Positions 1 to 9,958 of a stretch of DNA of 31,486 bases are shown in pieces; the stretch's first letter is position 1; every line of letters starts with the position of its first letter. Source of the stretch: Zygnema cylindricum (Eukaryota > Streptophyta > Zygnematophyceae > Zygnematales > Zygnemataceae). Position numbers and translations under genes: made by a program. The stretch spans positions 1 to 31,486 of the forward strand of contig JBBHKE010002264.1 in the NCBI GenBank assembly GCA_037447655.1, in the 5' to 3' direction. Under the pieces are notes generated by a model. The model was given only the letters and a program-made list of their open reading frames with translations, was not told the DNA's origin and searched no databases.

Positions 1-340
1 GAGGGGAAGAGAGAGGGGAAGAGAGAGGGAGGAGAGAGAGATAAGGGATAGGGGGAGGGAGAGGGAGAGGGAGAGAAAGAGGGAGAGGGAGAGGGGGAGA
101 GAGGCAGAGGGAGAGGGAGAGGGAGAGAGGGAGAGAGGGAGAGAGAGGGTTGAGAAAAAAATGCAAAGAAGAGAAAGAGCTAAGAATAAGAGACATTAAA
201 CGGAGAGAGAGAATGAGAGAGATAAAGCGAGGTAAAAGAAAGAGAGAGTGATAGAGAGAGAAAGAAAGAGAGAGAGTGTGAGAGAAAAAGACAGAGAGAG
301 ATATAAAGGGAGATATAGAGAGATGGATGGACCTCTTCAA
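1..340. repeat. Polypurine GA/GGGAGA simple repeats
   Basis: The + strand is almost pure purine, first as imperfect GGGAGA-type hexamers (about 1-150) and then as GA-rich low-complexity sequence (about 200-325). Open frames here encode only Arg/Glu/Gly or Ser/Leu runs, so I read them as repeat artefacts. Related tracts recur at 575-735 and 1862-1965. Confidence 0.9.
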
Positions 341-574
341 GTGAACTATTTTCAAAGGACAAGGGCAGTGGAAGCTTCTTGGAAATCTCGCAGTCTATCA
401 GACAGTATAAACGAACTGTTTAAACAGAATCAGCAACCGAAAAAACAGGAAAAAACGGTAAAAACCGAAAAAAGGGAAAAACGGAAAAAAACGGGAAAAA
501 CGGAACGGAACGGAAAAACTCACACGCATGAAGTGGGAGGGTTCCACACAATGCCGACTAAGGCCCCAAGCTGT

Positions 575-735
575 GGAGAGGGCCAGGAGGGAGAGAGAGG
601 GAGTGGGAGAGGGAGAGGGAGACGGAGACGGAGACGGAGAAGGAGATGGAGAAAAAGGAGTGGGAATGGGCGAGGGAAAGGGAGAGGTAGAGGGAGAGAG
701 AATGGGAGAGGGAGAGGGAGAGGGAGAGGGAAAAA
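575..735. repeat. GGGAGA/GGAGAC polypurine microsatellite
   Basis: A second polypurine block of GGGAGA, GGAGAC and GAGGGA units on the + strand. It is preceded (about 440-520) by AC/GGAAAAAC-like repeats. The long open frames across it give Arg/Gly/Glu-only protein in one frame and Leu/Pro in the antisense frame, which is typical of a repeat and not of a gene. Confidence 0.9.
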
Positions 736-769
736 ATTGACCAAGAATAGTACGGATAACAAAGTTAAT

Positions 770-950
770 TTAATCCACACCACTTCATGGATGCCCAAAA
801 AAAAAAAGGAGTGTCGATGTCAACTTCATTGAGTCACTCGATTTTTTATTTTGGAATTACTGTGATCCACACTATTTTATAAACCGATATGTTTTAAAAA
901 ATAAAGTAGTTCATAGTATGGATATTCTCGCTGTAAATGGTGTGGATTAA
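770..950. mobile_element. 181-bp MITE-like element with 13-bp perfect TIRs
   Basis: The left end reads TTAATCCACACCA (770-782) and the right end is its exact reverse complement, TGGTGTGGATTAA (938-950). A subterminal GATCCACACTATTTT is repeated inside (about 863). The duplicated target could be TTAA included in the ends (piggyBac-like) or a shorter site; this cannot be settled from one copy. A related TGTGGATT stretch occurs near 1850 and GGATCCACACTATTTT near 10212, so the family has other remnants. It has no coding capacity. Confidence 0.65.
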
Positions 951-1860
951 CCGTTCTAGAATCGGTACTTAGTGTTTTTGTTCCGTTTATTTTCACAATT
1001 TATATAGTTCTGTCCAAAGTTTCGCTCTCCCTCACCCTATCCCTATCCTTCTCCCTCTTCCTTTTTTATCCGTTTTACTTATTTTTTCCTTAAAAGCTTA
1101 CCTCATCAAATTTCCCTGGGACTTGAGTCATATTGTGCAAAATAGAGGCCTCCGAGGGTGTACGTTTAACAAATAACCCTAAAAGAAAGTAAGAAAAGAA
1201 GGTAAAAGATGATTAAAATAGTTAGCTAACATATTATATTACAAGTATCTTCTTATTTTTACGTCCATTAACGATAATAGGATCAGTAGTAAAATCTAAT
1301 TTTTCAAAGAATATGCCTCGAAAAACATTAAAAGAAAAAAGTGAAATCCGTAATAGAGGTCCAGGAATACCTCAAGCCTTTTTATTTTCTGAATATTTCA
1401 CACTGTTCTTTCCTTTTGCTTTTTGACAAAGGCTTCAGAAAGTGACAAAATTGAAGGAGGAAAAAGACAAAAAAGTACCTGAATGCTTCGACTAGTTAGA
1501 GTCCAATGGGAATTTTGTTTTTTGGGTGTCTGCCCGAACCAGATGAAGCTGGTAAACTGCCCTGCATCCAAAAAAAAAAAAAAAAAGATAAAAGAAATTA
1601 GGAAATAATTAAATAAAGAATTAAATAAATAAAATATGAAATAAAATTTATATTAAAAAAAAAAGAATAAACAAACAAAAATAATAGTAATCATAATAAT
1701 AATAATAATAAGAATAAGAGTAAGAATCATAATAATAATAATAATAAATAAAAAAAAAAAAAATAGTAAATAAATATATAAAAAGGACTTCAGGTATTTC
1801 ACATGCTCGTGGTCGAGTTGCGCTTTGCACCTCTTACTATAATTAGTGTGGATTGTAGCT
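951..1860. other. AT-rich intergenic DNA with A-tract and AAT/TAA microsatellite
   Basis: No gene is visible. There is an A-run at about 1569-1586 and an imperfect (AAT)n/(TAA)n microsatellite at about 1684-1748, with further A-runs after it. Frames across this stretch are Tyr/Phe/Ile low-complexity only. Confidence 0.7.
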
Positions 1861-1861
1861 A

Positions 1862-1965
1862 GACCGAAAAGGGGGGAGGGGGAAGGAGAGAGGGAGAAGA
1901 GAGGGTCCGGGGGAGGGGGTAGGGGAGGGGAAGAGGGAGAGGGAGAGGGAGAGAGAGAGGGGGGA
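1862..1965. repeat. G/A-rich simple repeat
   Basis: A short polypurine tract of GGGAGAGGG-type units, the same composition class as the blocks at 1-150 and 575-735. Confidence 0.85.
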
Positions 1966-2603
1966 GAGAGGGCTTCAAGTGTTTAGGAATCGAAAACATT
2001 TATCAGGCCTTGCAACTTTTATAAAAAAATAGGTTCTTCACAAAATGTAGAGTTTCAAATCGCTGTCTATGGCTGTGTATTTCATGAAATTTGTAGTAAA
2101 ATCTTATTTTTAACAGAAATTGACCTTTCTTGCTTAAGATGTTCATTACATTTCAGGTTTACGTACTTTTTGATTTTGCATTTTGCATATAAAAAGGAAA
2201 ATAAATCAAGAGCTACATACCATACAACTAAAAAAAAAAACTATGTCAATTTTTGCAAATCCCTGTAAGAAAGGTAACAAAAGTAATAAATTCTAATAAA
2301 AATAAAATCATGAAACAAATTTAATAACGATCAATAAATATAAAAGCATAAATCAACATATCACCGGCCAGTGAAACGCCAAGGAGGACCTGACTCATAA
2401 TTGTCCTCCATTGAGACAAGTGTTACGTTGCGAGAGAGCACAAAAAGCTTCAGCTTTCGGCACCTTTCTCAAGAAAGCCCCAATCCGTACAGCGTCCGTA
2501 TGGTATCGTACTTCAATAGTTTACACAATTAGAAGTGAAACGTGCGAAAATCGGAGAAAGTCTTCAAACAAAATATGTTAGACCACGCTATTAAGGTTTT
2601 TTC
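1966..2603. other. Intergenic DNA, nothing recognised
   Basis: AT-rich sequence with frequent stops in all frames. No splice-bounded exon, RNA gene or repeat end was recognised. Confidence 0.5.
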
Positions 2604-3236
2604 CATCTTCTCCCCATCTTCCAGTTTTTTTCTCCTCCTTTTCCCCCCCCCTTCCCTCTTTCTTTCTCTTCATCCTTCCCTCTTTCTCTCCCTCCGTCCC
2701 TCCCTCTTTCATTCTATTCCTCTTACCCTCTTTTTTTCCATCCTTCCCTCTCTCCTTTCCTCCCTCCTTCCCCCTCCCTCTTCTTCCTCCTCTCAACTTT
2801 TTGGTTTTCAAGGCCTTTCTTTCTGTGTGGAATTATTTCTAGTCCGGGAGACGGTCCGTGGTTTACCCCACCAAGCACCTTCTCTTCACCCGAGGCGAAC
2901 ACATGTAAAGAATGTTTTTTTTTGTTTGTCAAAATGAATTGAAAATATAAAAAAACATTCTTTACCTGTGTTCACCTTGGGTGAAGAGAAGGTGCTTGGC
3001 GGAGTAAACCATGACCGTCTTCCGGACTAAGTACTTCCACACAGAAAGAAAGATCTTGAAAATTGAAAGTTGAGAGGAAGAGGAAGAGGAAGAGGGAAAA
3101 GAACGAGGAAAGGAAAGAGAAAAAGAAGCAGGAAAAAAAATTATGAAGAATGGAAAGAAAAAGATAATGGAAGAAGAGAGAGAAAGAGGGAGAGGGAGGA
3201 AAAAGAGGAGAACAAAACTGAAAGATGAGGAGAATC
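2604..3236. mobile_element. Foldback-type long inverted repeat (~300-bp arms, short loop)
   Basis: The left arm (about 2604-2925) and right arm (about 2953-3236) are imperfect reverse complements around a ~25-bp AT-rich loop. The best-matched part pairs the 'TTCTTTCTGTGTGGAA' stretch near 2817 with 'TTCCACACAGAAAGAA' near 3035, and 'GAAGGTGCTTGG' near 2987 with 'CCAAGCACCTTC' near 2870. The outer left arm is polypyrimidine and the outer right arm polypurine, and they still pair. This is the architecture of a foldback transposon or a palindromic duplication. The outer boundaries and any target duplication are not clear. The open frames in the arms (Ser/Leu/Phe or Lys/Glu/Gly rich) are not genes. 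Confidence 0.75.
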
Positions 3237-3361
3237 TTGTCAAAGTTGTCAAACTTACCGCCGGTTTACGACTGGCGGCGGTTCCAAAAATCGCGAGCAC
3301 CCGACGGCCGTCGATCACCGTCGATTTGAACTAGCTTCTGGACCATTCCTGGTGAAAGTTG

Positions 3362-3445
3362 CAGAATTCTACCGTACGAAGCAGCCTTTCAGATTTCTAC
3401 CGTACGAAGCAGCCTTACAGATTTCTCCCCTACGAAGCAGCCTTG
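3362..3445. repeat. 3 x 28-bp tandem repeat upstream of the TRIC gene
   Basis: Three copies of a 28-bp unit containing TTCTACCGTACGAAGCAGCC, with the third copy diverged (CCCCTACG). It lies about 200-290 bp upstream of the chosen TRIC start codon, so in the promoter or 5' UTR. The first two copies hold a CCGTACG motif, which also clusters near the MGST3 gene. Confidence 0.85.
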
Positions 3446-3470
3446 CGCACTGAAGTAAACAATACAGATC

Positions 3471-3540
3471 GAACTGTATTTGTTCTCGTATTTTACGTAT
3501 GTTCTGAACTATATTTGTTCTCGTATTTTACGTATGTTCT
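3471..3540. repeat. 2 x 35-bp tandem repeat upstream of the TRIC gene
   Basis: Two nearly identical 35-bp copies beginning GAACT(G/A)TATTTGTTC and ending TTTTACGTATGTTCT. It lies about 110-180 bp before the start codon, presumably in the 5' UTR or promoter. Confidence 0.85.
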
Positions 3541-3649
3541 GAACATGTGTTTTGGGAATTGGGGCACTTCCCTGCAAAGTCCTTGTAAACATTTTGTCAC
3601 ACTCGCCAGTACAATTCCACTCTCCTCACTCTCCCGCCATTGTGTGCAA

Positions 3650-6600
3650 ATGGCGTCCATAGCAGGTCTTAACCTTTCATCTCTAGATCCTCTGCTTTCT
3701 CAGCTGAAGGAGAAGCTGAACACTACGGGCCTCACTTTATCAATATTATCCGAGCCTTATCACGACGATCTTCGCAGTATACATGTGGTACTCAAGGGAC
3801 TGCCTGATTTCTGGCTGCTGCTTGGGCACTGCTGTTTTGTTTCAGCTCTTTATCACAAACCTCCATTCCGCTACTACTGGCTCCTTTCCTTTTGGATATC
3901 TTTCGCGGCAGGTTTTGGTGGCGGAACGCTGTCATCCATTTTGATGCAGGTGATATTATTGTTTCCACGGATCCAGCATATTGTAAATGCGGGTGAACAC
4001 AGATAAAGAAAGTGACTGCAGATGATTCCAGCTGCTCTAATGTTGCTGTATGAATGTAGATCGTATGAATCACTGGATAATATTTTCTGTTTATGTTTCA
4101 CTGTGTATAACAAGTCAATTCTACACTAGAGGTTTTTGTTTCTGAGGAAAGTGTGCCAATGTCGAAGTGGGCCAGGGTCACAGCGTTTATAGAAAAAATT
4201 AAGTTTTTAGCAGTTTTCAATGAATGCTGAAGAAGTCACGCAGGTGTGCATGTTAAGGTTGATTGATTGTAACGAGAACCGAGATCCTGCAAAACGAGTA
4301 AGGCAAATGTTTACTCACATGGATGCTGGTTCCATTTATGTTTTATGTCACTTTAGGCATACTTTAAAGGTTGTTCGTCAGGTTCGTGAGAGTAGTGTTG
4401 AAGCTCTGTCCGACGTTCAGAAATAGTGTGGAGTTCAGACAAGTAACGGGTACAGGTAATACCTCCCGAGCAAGTCACGTGTCTGTCAATTTTTTCATGT
4501 GAATGATTACATGAGCAGAAAGTAACATATGGAGGCGAGTACTTGATGGCATTTGAGCAGAGTCTTATAGGTCAAAAGTTACACTATGCTTTTGCTGCGT
4601 TTTGCCCTACAGTGCCCATGGTTATTAGAGTTAAACATTTTCAGGGCAGTCAAAGTACTTTTTTTTCACCACACAGGTTTCCGATTTTCAATGGTGATTT
4701 CATGATCAATGGCTAAGACCGCTTCTTTCGATTGCTTGCCTCAGAAACTAAATCCAACAGTTGATCACAAAGTTAAACGCCTATGACTGCCTGAAAATTT
4801 TTTAACAAGCAATATGACACTTTTTGTGCAGTATGGAGGAATACACATTGCCAATTCTTTAGGTGCATGATTTGTGGTCTTTGTTTTGTAGCAATGACTT
4901 CTCCTCTTTTTGTGAAAGTGCATGGCTGTGTTTGACCTTTAACACCATTATTATTTTCTGTGATTGTGATCACATTTGTATTGTTTAACATTGACGCCAC
5001 TTTAAATGTCCATATTTGTCCCCAAGAAGGCATCAGTTTTTTTGTCCCAAAATTTAATAGCTTGATCAAGCAGTCCCCAATTTTTATTCTTTATAGGTTT
5101 AGGCCTAATCAGCATCAAGTTGGCCAAACATGATATATTGCCGATATGTTTGATTTTATAATTCAACAATACATGTTAATCTTGTTAACCAGACCGTTAT
5201 GAGACGCTGCTGCTTTCTTATATATGACTGTTTGTTGTTGCTCATCATACCAAAGACTCCATGATTTTTTATAGTGAAGGAAATATTTACCTGTCACAAA
5301 CAAAGGAAACAGAAAGTATGTGTCGTTGTAATTCCTTTGTAGCAGCTTCTTTTTATTTTTTTTATTGCGTTTTGTCAATGTTTGAATGAGTACTGAAGCT
5401 CTCTATTTCTGTGTGGTGCAGGATCCCCCCATGTGGTTGAGGGACGATTCCATCATCCTTATCTTTGTTGTTTGCTGGTAAGGTGGTAAGTCCAGCATTT
5501 GATTATGTACAACTTTAAGGTCCGCTGCATGTGTTGGGATCCAAATAGATTCCTGTACCTCAAATGGTCATAAAATCTGCATCTATGTCTGAATCGACCG
5601 TGGAAGATGTTCCAATCACCCTTTTAGTCCATTTTTTGGTTATTTGAATGTCGATTGGTTGGTTGACAGTGTCCAACTATGCGATTTTGTAGAGAATCAT
5701 CTACTTAAATTTGGTAGAGTATATAGTGTGCATCAGTATTAGAGTGAAGGAATCATTATTGTAAATGCGAAATAAGATTGTGTAACACTAATTTAGTTGT
5801 AGTAACTCTCTTTTATGGTTTCCAGCCGGAAAAAGTTGCGGCCGAATCAGCATTATTAACTCTAATAGCTATGGGCGATGTAGTTGTTCTTGAGATTGTC
5901 TGGCCTTGAATCTCAGGTTGTCTCCAAATGGCAACAAAGCAGTTTGTACTCTGTCTGACTGCGATGACGAAAGGCAATGAGTTTCCTTCGGTCATTCTTG
6001 TGAACATAAAAACTTGGGAAGGGGAACTTATTTCTTCATGATGAAGAAAGCTTTACTCAGCTGAAAAGCTTCAGTAATTCTGATTTTTTTTTGGAGATTT
6101 GGGGGGACGTTTTAGGTGGTTTGTGATGTATTCTCCAAAAGACATAGGCTTCAAGCTTTTTAGCTTGTTGCCAATCAAGGTAAGCCAATACATGCCTCAT
6201 ATGGTTATAAGAAACCTTATGTTGGCTTTATGACTGATTTAGCGCGTTCGTTTGTTGGCATAAACAATCAGTCATTGTTCTATGTCAATTCATTGACAGT
6301 CCCAAGGTATTACATCATTAAAAAGAAAAGGATTTTGGATAGTATGTATTGATTTGGAATCTAGAGGTAACAACTTAGGCGTCTTCACTGGATTCAACAA
6401 GATAGCAATTATAAATTGACCAGAAGCAAAAGGAATGAGGCGCTTAATGAACTAATCTTGTGATGTTTTAATTAGCCCACCTGCTTCAAGTAAAGTAGAG
6501 AAAAGCACCTGGCAATATTGCAGATGCATTTTCATGCCGTTTGGCTTATCCAGCAGTGTTCTAGACTTGTCTGGATCTGTTGAGTTTGTTCATTTCTTGT

Positions 6601-9600
6601 ACTTGTTCCTTTCTGAGACATAGTTTACTTCTATGATGATTACATCCTGAAAGCTCACTATATTGCTGTAGATATTTGTATAGTTTTGGACATGTTTAAG
6701 TGTGTTTATTCGTAAAACCGTATGGTTATTCTTCGATCGTAGCAATATCCAAATAGTCTGATCACCCTATCAGCACTTACTTAGTGTTACATCTATGTCC
6801 CTTTCTCTATCTCTGTCTCTCTGCCTTCCTGCGATTTGTGCTCACAGATAATCTGTAAAGCATGTTCGAACATTCTGCGAGCAAAAGTCATTATGGGACG
6901 GGTAAGCTGCATTTGCCCACTTATAACCTCTGCATTCTCCATTGGAAGAATTTTTCTTTGATATAACTAATTAAGAATTTCTCAACAGTGATGTTGTTTG
7001 CCACTGTTAACTGCCTGAACATTGACATTAGTTTTTCATACACATTACTACAATTAAGCAACAAACATGTAAGAGTTTGATGGACCCTTGGAACCATAGT
7101 TCAATAAAACCATAGTAAAGAGGTATGTAAACAGGCTAGCCTATTTCTACTTGTATGTAACTGCTAAGTACACCGATAAATTTGCTAACCTCGTATGTTT
7201 TCGTACCTTTTTGCATATTAAAATCATTCTTGGAATATCTAAGATTTTTGGAAAGCTAACTGGCATATGTGTTGGATGAGCAATTGGTCTGTACTAGAGG
7301 TGTTTTCTCTAAAGAAAGTGGTGAGGTACTCAGGTGCTTCTCAGTCACAAACATTGACAGATCAAACAACTTCCAAGGGATGCCAGGTAGACCTTGTGGT
7401 GCTGCGCTTTGGATCCTCTGCTATTGCCGCGCCACTTTTTCTTGGCACTCTCACTGGTACTTTTTTTTTCTTGCACATATCCTCGTCACAATCATCTTCA
7501 TCTTCTTTTTTTTTATGTCAAAGGAAAACGTGGCAGGCAATGTAATGCGCGTATGCATTCACCATAATAGCTACTGGTACTTTTTTGTTGACGGTTTATT
7601 GTTTGTAGCATGTTGTCTGTAAACAGCATCAAAATTCATATGATTCCTGCTCATGATTTCTAGCAGCTGGCTAGAAAGAACATTACAGCAGCCATGCCTA
7701 TGCTTGGAGGCAACAGAAGCCCCTTCAAAGATTTTGTCTGTGATTGAAACTGCCTAAAGGGAATGATATTTTATCAGTAAAAAGAAGCTTGCAACATTTT
7801 AGTTTTGCTCCCGCATCGCCTAATCCGCTATGAACTTGGACAAATTAGCGGGAGTGAAGCTTGAAATTTTGCCTTAAAAAGTGCAATGCCATGTGTAAGA
7901 GGCCACATCCAACCCGGCACTGTTAACTACATTTACTAATTTTATTATGTATAATAGAAACAGAATTTTACTTAATTGTGGAGTATTTTTTTATTGTCTT
8001 AAAAAAATCAAGACATATTAGGCTACAAAATACCGAGCTTGATGCACGGCTAGGATTAGAATGTGGGTAACGGGATAATGGGAGGACAGGTTGTGGTGGG
8101 CGTCTCATCTGTGATGTGGCGGCTTCTGCCTTCCACATGACAACACCTGCTGAGCTGGCAAAGCCTTCATGGTATACTTGCACTTCCTCCAATTGGCAAT
8201 ATGGGTTCACAGGCGAGGTAGATTGTTGAAATGCTGCTCCACTGTAATGTTCAGGCTGCTCCACTGTTGTACATTACAGAAGTTAGGACTCTCTAATCTG
8301 GTCACTGTTGTACATTACAGAGGTTAGGACTCTCTACTCTGGTCACGATGTGCTTACAGTTTGGTATCTAGCGTAAGTATAAACATAGTTCAGACAGTTC
8401 CGTTTTTGTGCTTCCTTGCCCTGCGAGTTATGATTGTGTCTCTGATGACTTGTACCAGCATTCATGCAGTACACTGCCCATCCCTATTAGTGTTAATAAC
8501 ATAATTCGGTGATACTAGTTTTGCTATATTACTAAAAATTCCTCTATACTATTAGCGATGGGCAGTGTAGCTATTCTCATTTGCAGTAACCTCTAGACCT
8601 CCCCTCTTCTTTTTGCAGGTCTCTTCGGTCAGCTTTATCTGTGTCTGCAGTCTATGTGGCAACAGTATATTGGCTTCCAATAATTCCCCATGATGTGGCG
8701 CAAGTCCTAATGGTCACTTTCCTGGTATGTGAACACATGATGGTCTTTACTCCAATGTTTTTGTGTGTCGGTCCGTGGTCGACCTTTTTTTATCCAAGTT
8801 TCAAAACCAAACCTCATGCTGAATTAAGCTCAGGCCTGTCATCATTTGAGGGCAACAAAACAATCGCGAAACATGCAAATTTCACCTAACCAAAAAATAT
8901 TCTTACAGAAAAAACACCAGTTTCTACACATACCTATTGCCTGTAGAGGATATACTTACTGCAACCGACATTCGATCCGAGTTTTATAAGAGAAGATCTA
9001 CACTCGGCTAAGTGCTCTACAGTGTCTTCTCAGTATATTTGCGTGATTCACTCGCCCGTGTGTTGATTTTCAGCACAACTCAAATCTCTTCTTCATATAG
9101 CGCTTTGTATGTTTATCGCTAATAACTGCACTGTGTGTCGCTATTTATTATTAGACATTTAGTTTGAACTGCTGTTTTTTTTTTGTAAAGGGGCTATCGA
9201 AATGTAAGACTGTTAACCTTTTCTTTTCGATTGCGTGTCTTAAAAATTAAAATCGAGCGGTTAAAGAAGTTTTTTTTCCTGGAAAATGTTGAAAACGAAT
9301 AGCTATGGGCAGTGTAGCATGCACAGTAAACTATTAACTGGCTACATCTGATATTCTTATCGTTGTCGAATTCTTTGATATCTTTCATATCAGACTGCAA
9401 ATATTATTTTTGCTTAAGCCTAATATGAAGCAAGAAATACGAAGAAGGAGATAAGAAGAAGAAATCTTCTGACGTCTGTTTTGGATGTCTGTCCAGGTGG
9501 CTCAAGGAGTGGCCGCGGACTTGACCGGCATGGAGCTCGACATGACCGCCCCATTTTTCTCTTTATTCCATTTGCTCACGTAAGTACTGACCTCACTCTG

Positions 9601-9958
9601 TGGTAACTTCCCAGACCGGAGCCATTTTTCAGGTTGCCAGTTTCAGCTGCTTGAAAGGTTCAAGGTTTTAGGGAATCTAAAATACGTGCTGTGAACTACG
9701 GTTAGTCTATTAAAAACACCTGCCTCGTTAAGCATCGTTAAGCAATTCAAACAAGATAAGGCAAGCTGAAAAATCGACTTGTTTATGAACGACCGAATGA
9801 TGATGACACCTGTTGTTTCTTTTGTCCCTTTTGGGTGTCTTTTGTGTCTTTTGTGTCTTTTATCTCTTTTTGTCAGGAATATTCCACTTCCTCCTGATGC
9901 CCCGGACCCGTCTGTGTTGAAGACTGCCTCATTTAAGCCGCAAAAGAAGCGAGAATAG
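3650..9958 (+). CDS. TRIC (TMEM38)-type trimeric intracellular cation channel protein, 9 exons
   Basis: Likely a monovalent-cation (K+) channel of the ER/endomembranes that, in animals, balances charge during Ca2+ release. The exons I rebuilt are 3650-3949, 5422-5477, 6116-6179, 6848-6901, 7387-7456, 8090-8171, 8619-8724, 9497-9579 and 9877-9958. All introns are GT-AG, phases agree at every junction, and the total is 897 nt (298 aa). Hydrophobic segments lie near residues 53-69, 74-99, 108-126, 159-181 and 210-232. Family-like stretches are WWFVMYSPKD (119-128), the basic KACSNILRAKV (144-154), which aligns with the lipid-contacting KEVxRxxK region of animal TRICs, and GTLTGCGG (178-185). The C-terminus is basic (KPQKKRE). 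Length fits TRIC-A/B (~290 aa). I chose the ATG at 3650 (AAATGGCG context); an in-frame ATG at 3545 would add 35 residues. Exons 5 and 6 are the least certain: exon 5 has a GTAC donor and exon 6 a poor pyrimidine tract. Assignment to the family is from remembered motifs, not a search. Confidence 0.85.
3950..5421 (+). other. TRIC intron 1 (1472 bp)
   Basis: The donor is CAG|GTGATA and the acceptor GTGCAG|GATCC. It contains a 68-codon open frame at 4220-4426 with no recognisable similarity, which I treat as chance or as an unconfirmed alternative exon. Nothing else stands out. Confidence 0.75.
5724..5882. mobile_element. TACACYGC-family MITE in TRIC intron 2
   Basis: The right end, CTCTAATAGCTATGGGCGATGTA, carries the family terminus; the left end (TAGTGTGCATCAGTATTAGAG) is a diverged inverse of it. 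It is about 159 bp and entirely intronic (intron 2, 5478-6115). A second internal 'TTAACTCTAAT' occurs just before the right terminus, as in other copies. Confidence 0.5.
8263..8345. repeat. 2 x 41-bp tandem duplication in TRIC intron 6
   Basis: Two adjacent copies of a unit starting ACTGTTGTACATTACAGA and ending CTCTGGTC-like sequence, differing at a few positions. It lies just downstream of exon 6 (intron 6, 8172-8618). Confidence 0.85.
8470..8569. mobile_element. 100-bp TACACYGC-family MITE in TRIC intron 6
   Basis: The cleanest small copy of the family. The left end TACACTGCCCATCCCTATTAG and the right end CTATTAGCGATGGGCAGTGTA are inverted, with the outer 13 bp perfect. Both ends include TA, so a TA target duplication (Tc1/mariner-like, CACTGCC termini) fits, though TSDs of other lengths cannot be excluded. 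It has no coding capacity. Confidence 0.75.
8950..9030 (-). mobile_element. Possible tRNA-derived SINE head in TRIC intron 7
   Basis: On the minus strand, a box-A-like TTAGCCGAGTGTAGATC (9011-8995) is followed about 16 bp later by a box-B-like GGATCGAATGTCGG (8978-8965), the spacing of an internal RNA polymerase III promoter. The sequence does not fold as a complete tRNA that I can verify, so a SINE or tRNA relic is more likely than a working gene. The 3' extent is unknown. Confidence 0.35.
9127..9316. mobile_element. Degenerate TACACYGC-family MITE in TRIC intron 7
   Basis: The right end AATAGCTATGGGCAGTGTA (to 9316) matches the family terminus well. The left end (TGCACTGTGTGTCGCTATT) is a weak inverse of it. 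It is about 190 bp and wholly within intron 7 (8725-9496). Confidence 0.45.

Noticed and set aside
248-832. 194-codon plus-strand open frame
   Set aside because: It runs through GA/GGGAGA repeats, and its protein is Arg/Gly/Lys low complexity that continues into the MITE at 770.
2542-3334. Several 60-130-codon open frames on both strands
   Set aside because: They lie in the polypyrimidine/polypurine arms of the foldback repeat and are Ser/Leu/Phe or Lys/Glu/Arg runs.
4220-4426. 68-codon open frame in TRIC intron 1
   Set aside because: No recognisable motif or good splice borders, and the exon 1-exon 2 join is in phase without it.
8950-9030. Functional tRNA gene
   Set aside because: Box A and box B are recognisable, but I cannot fold a complete cloverleaf with an acceptor stem.
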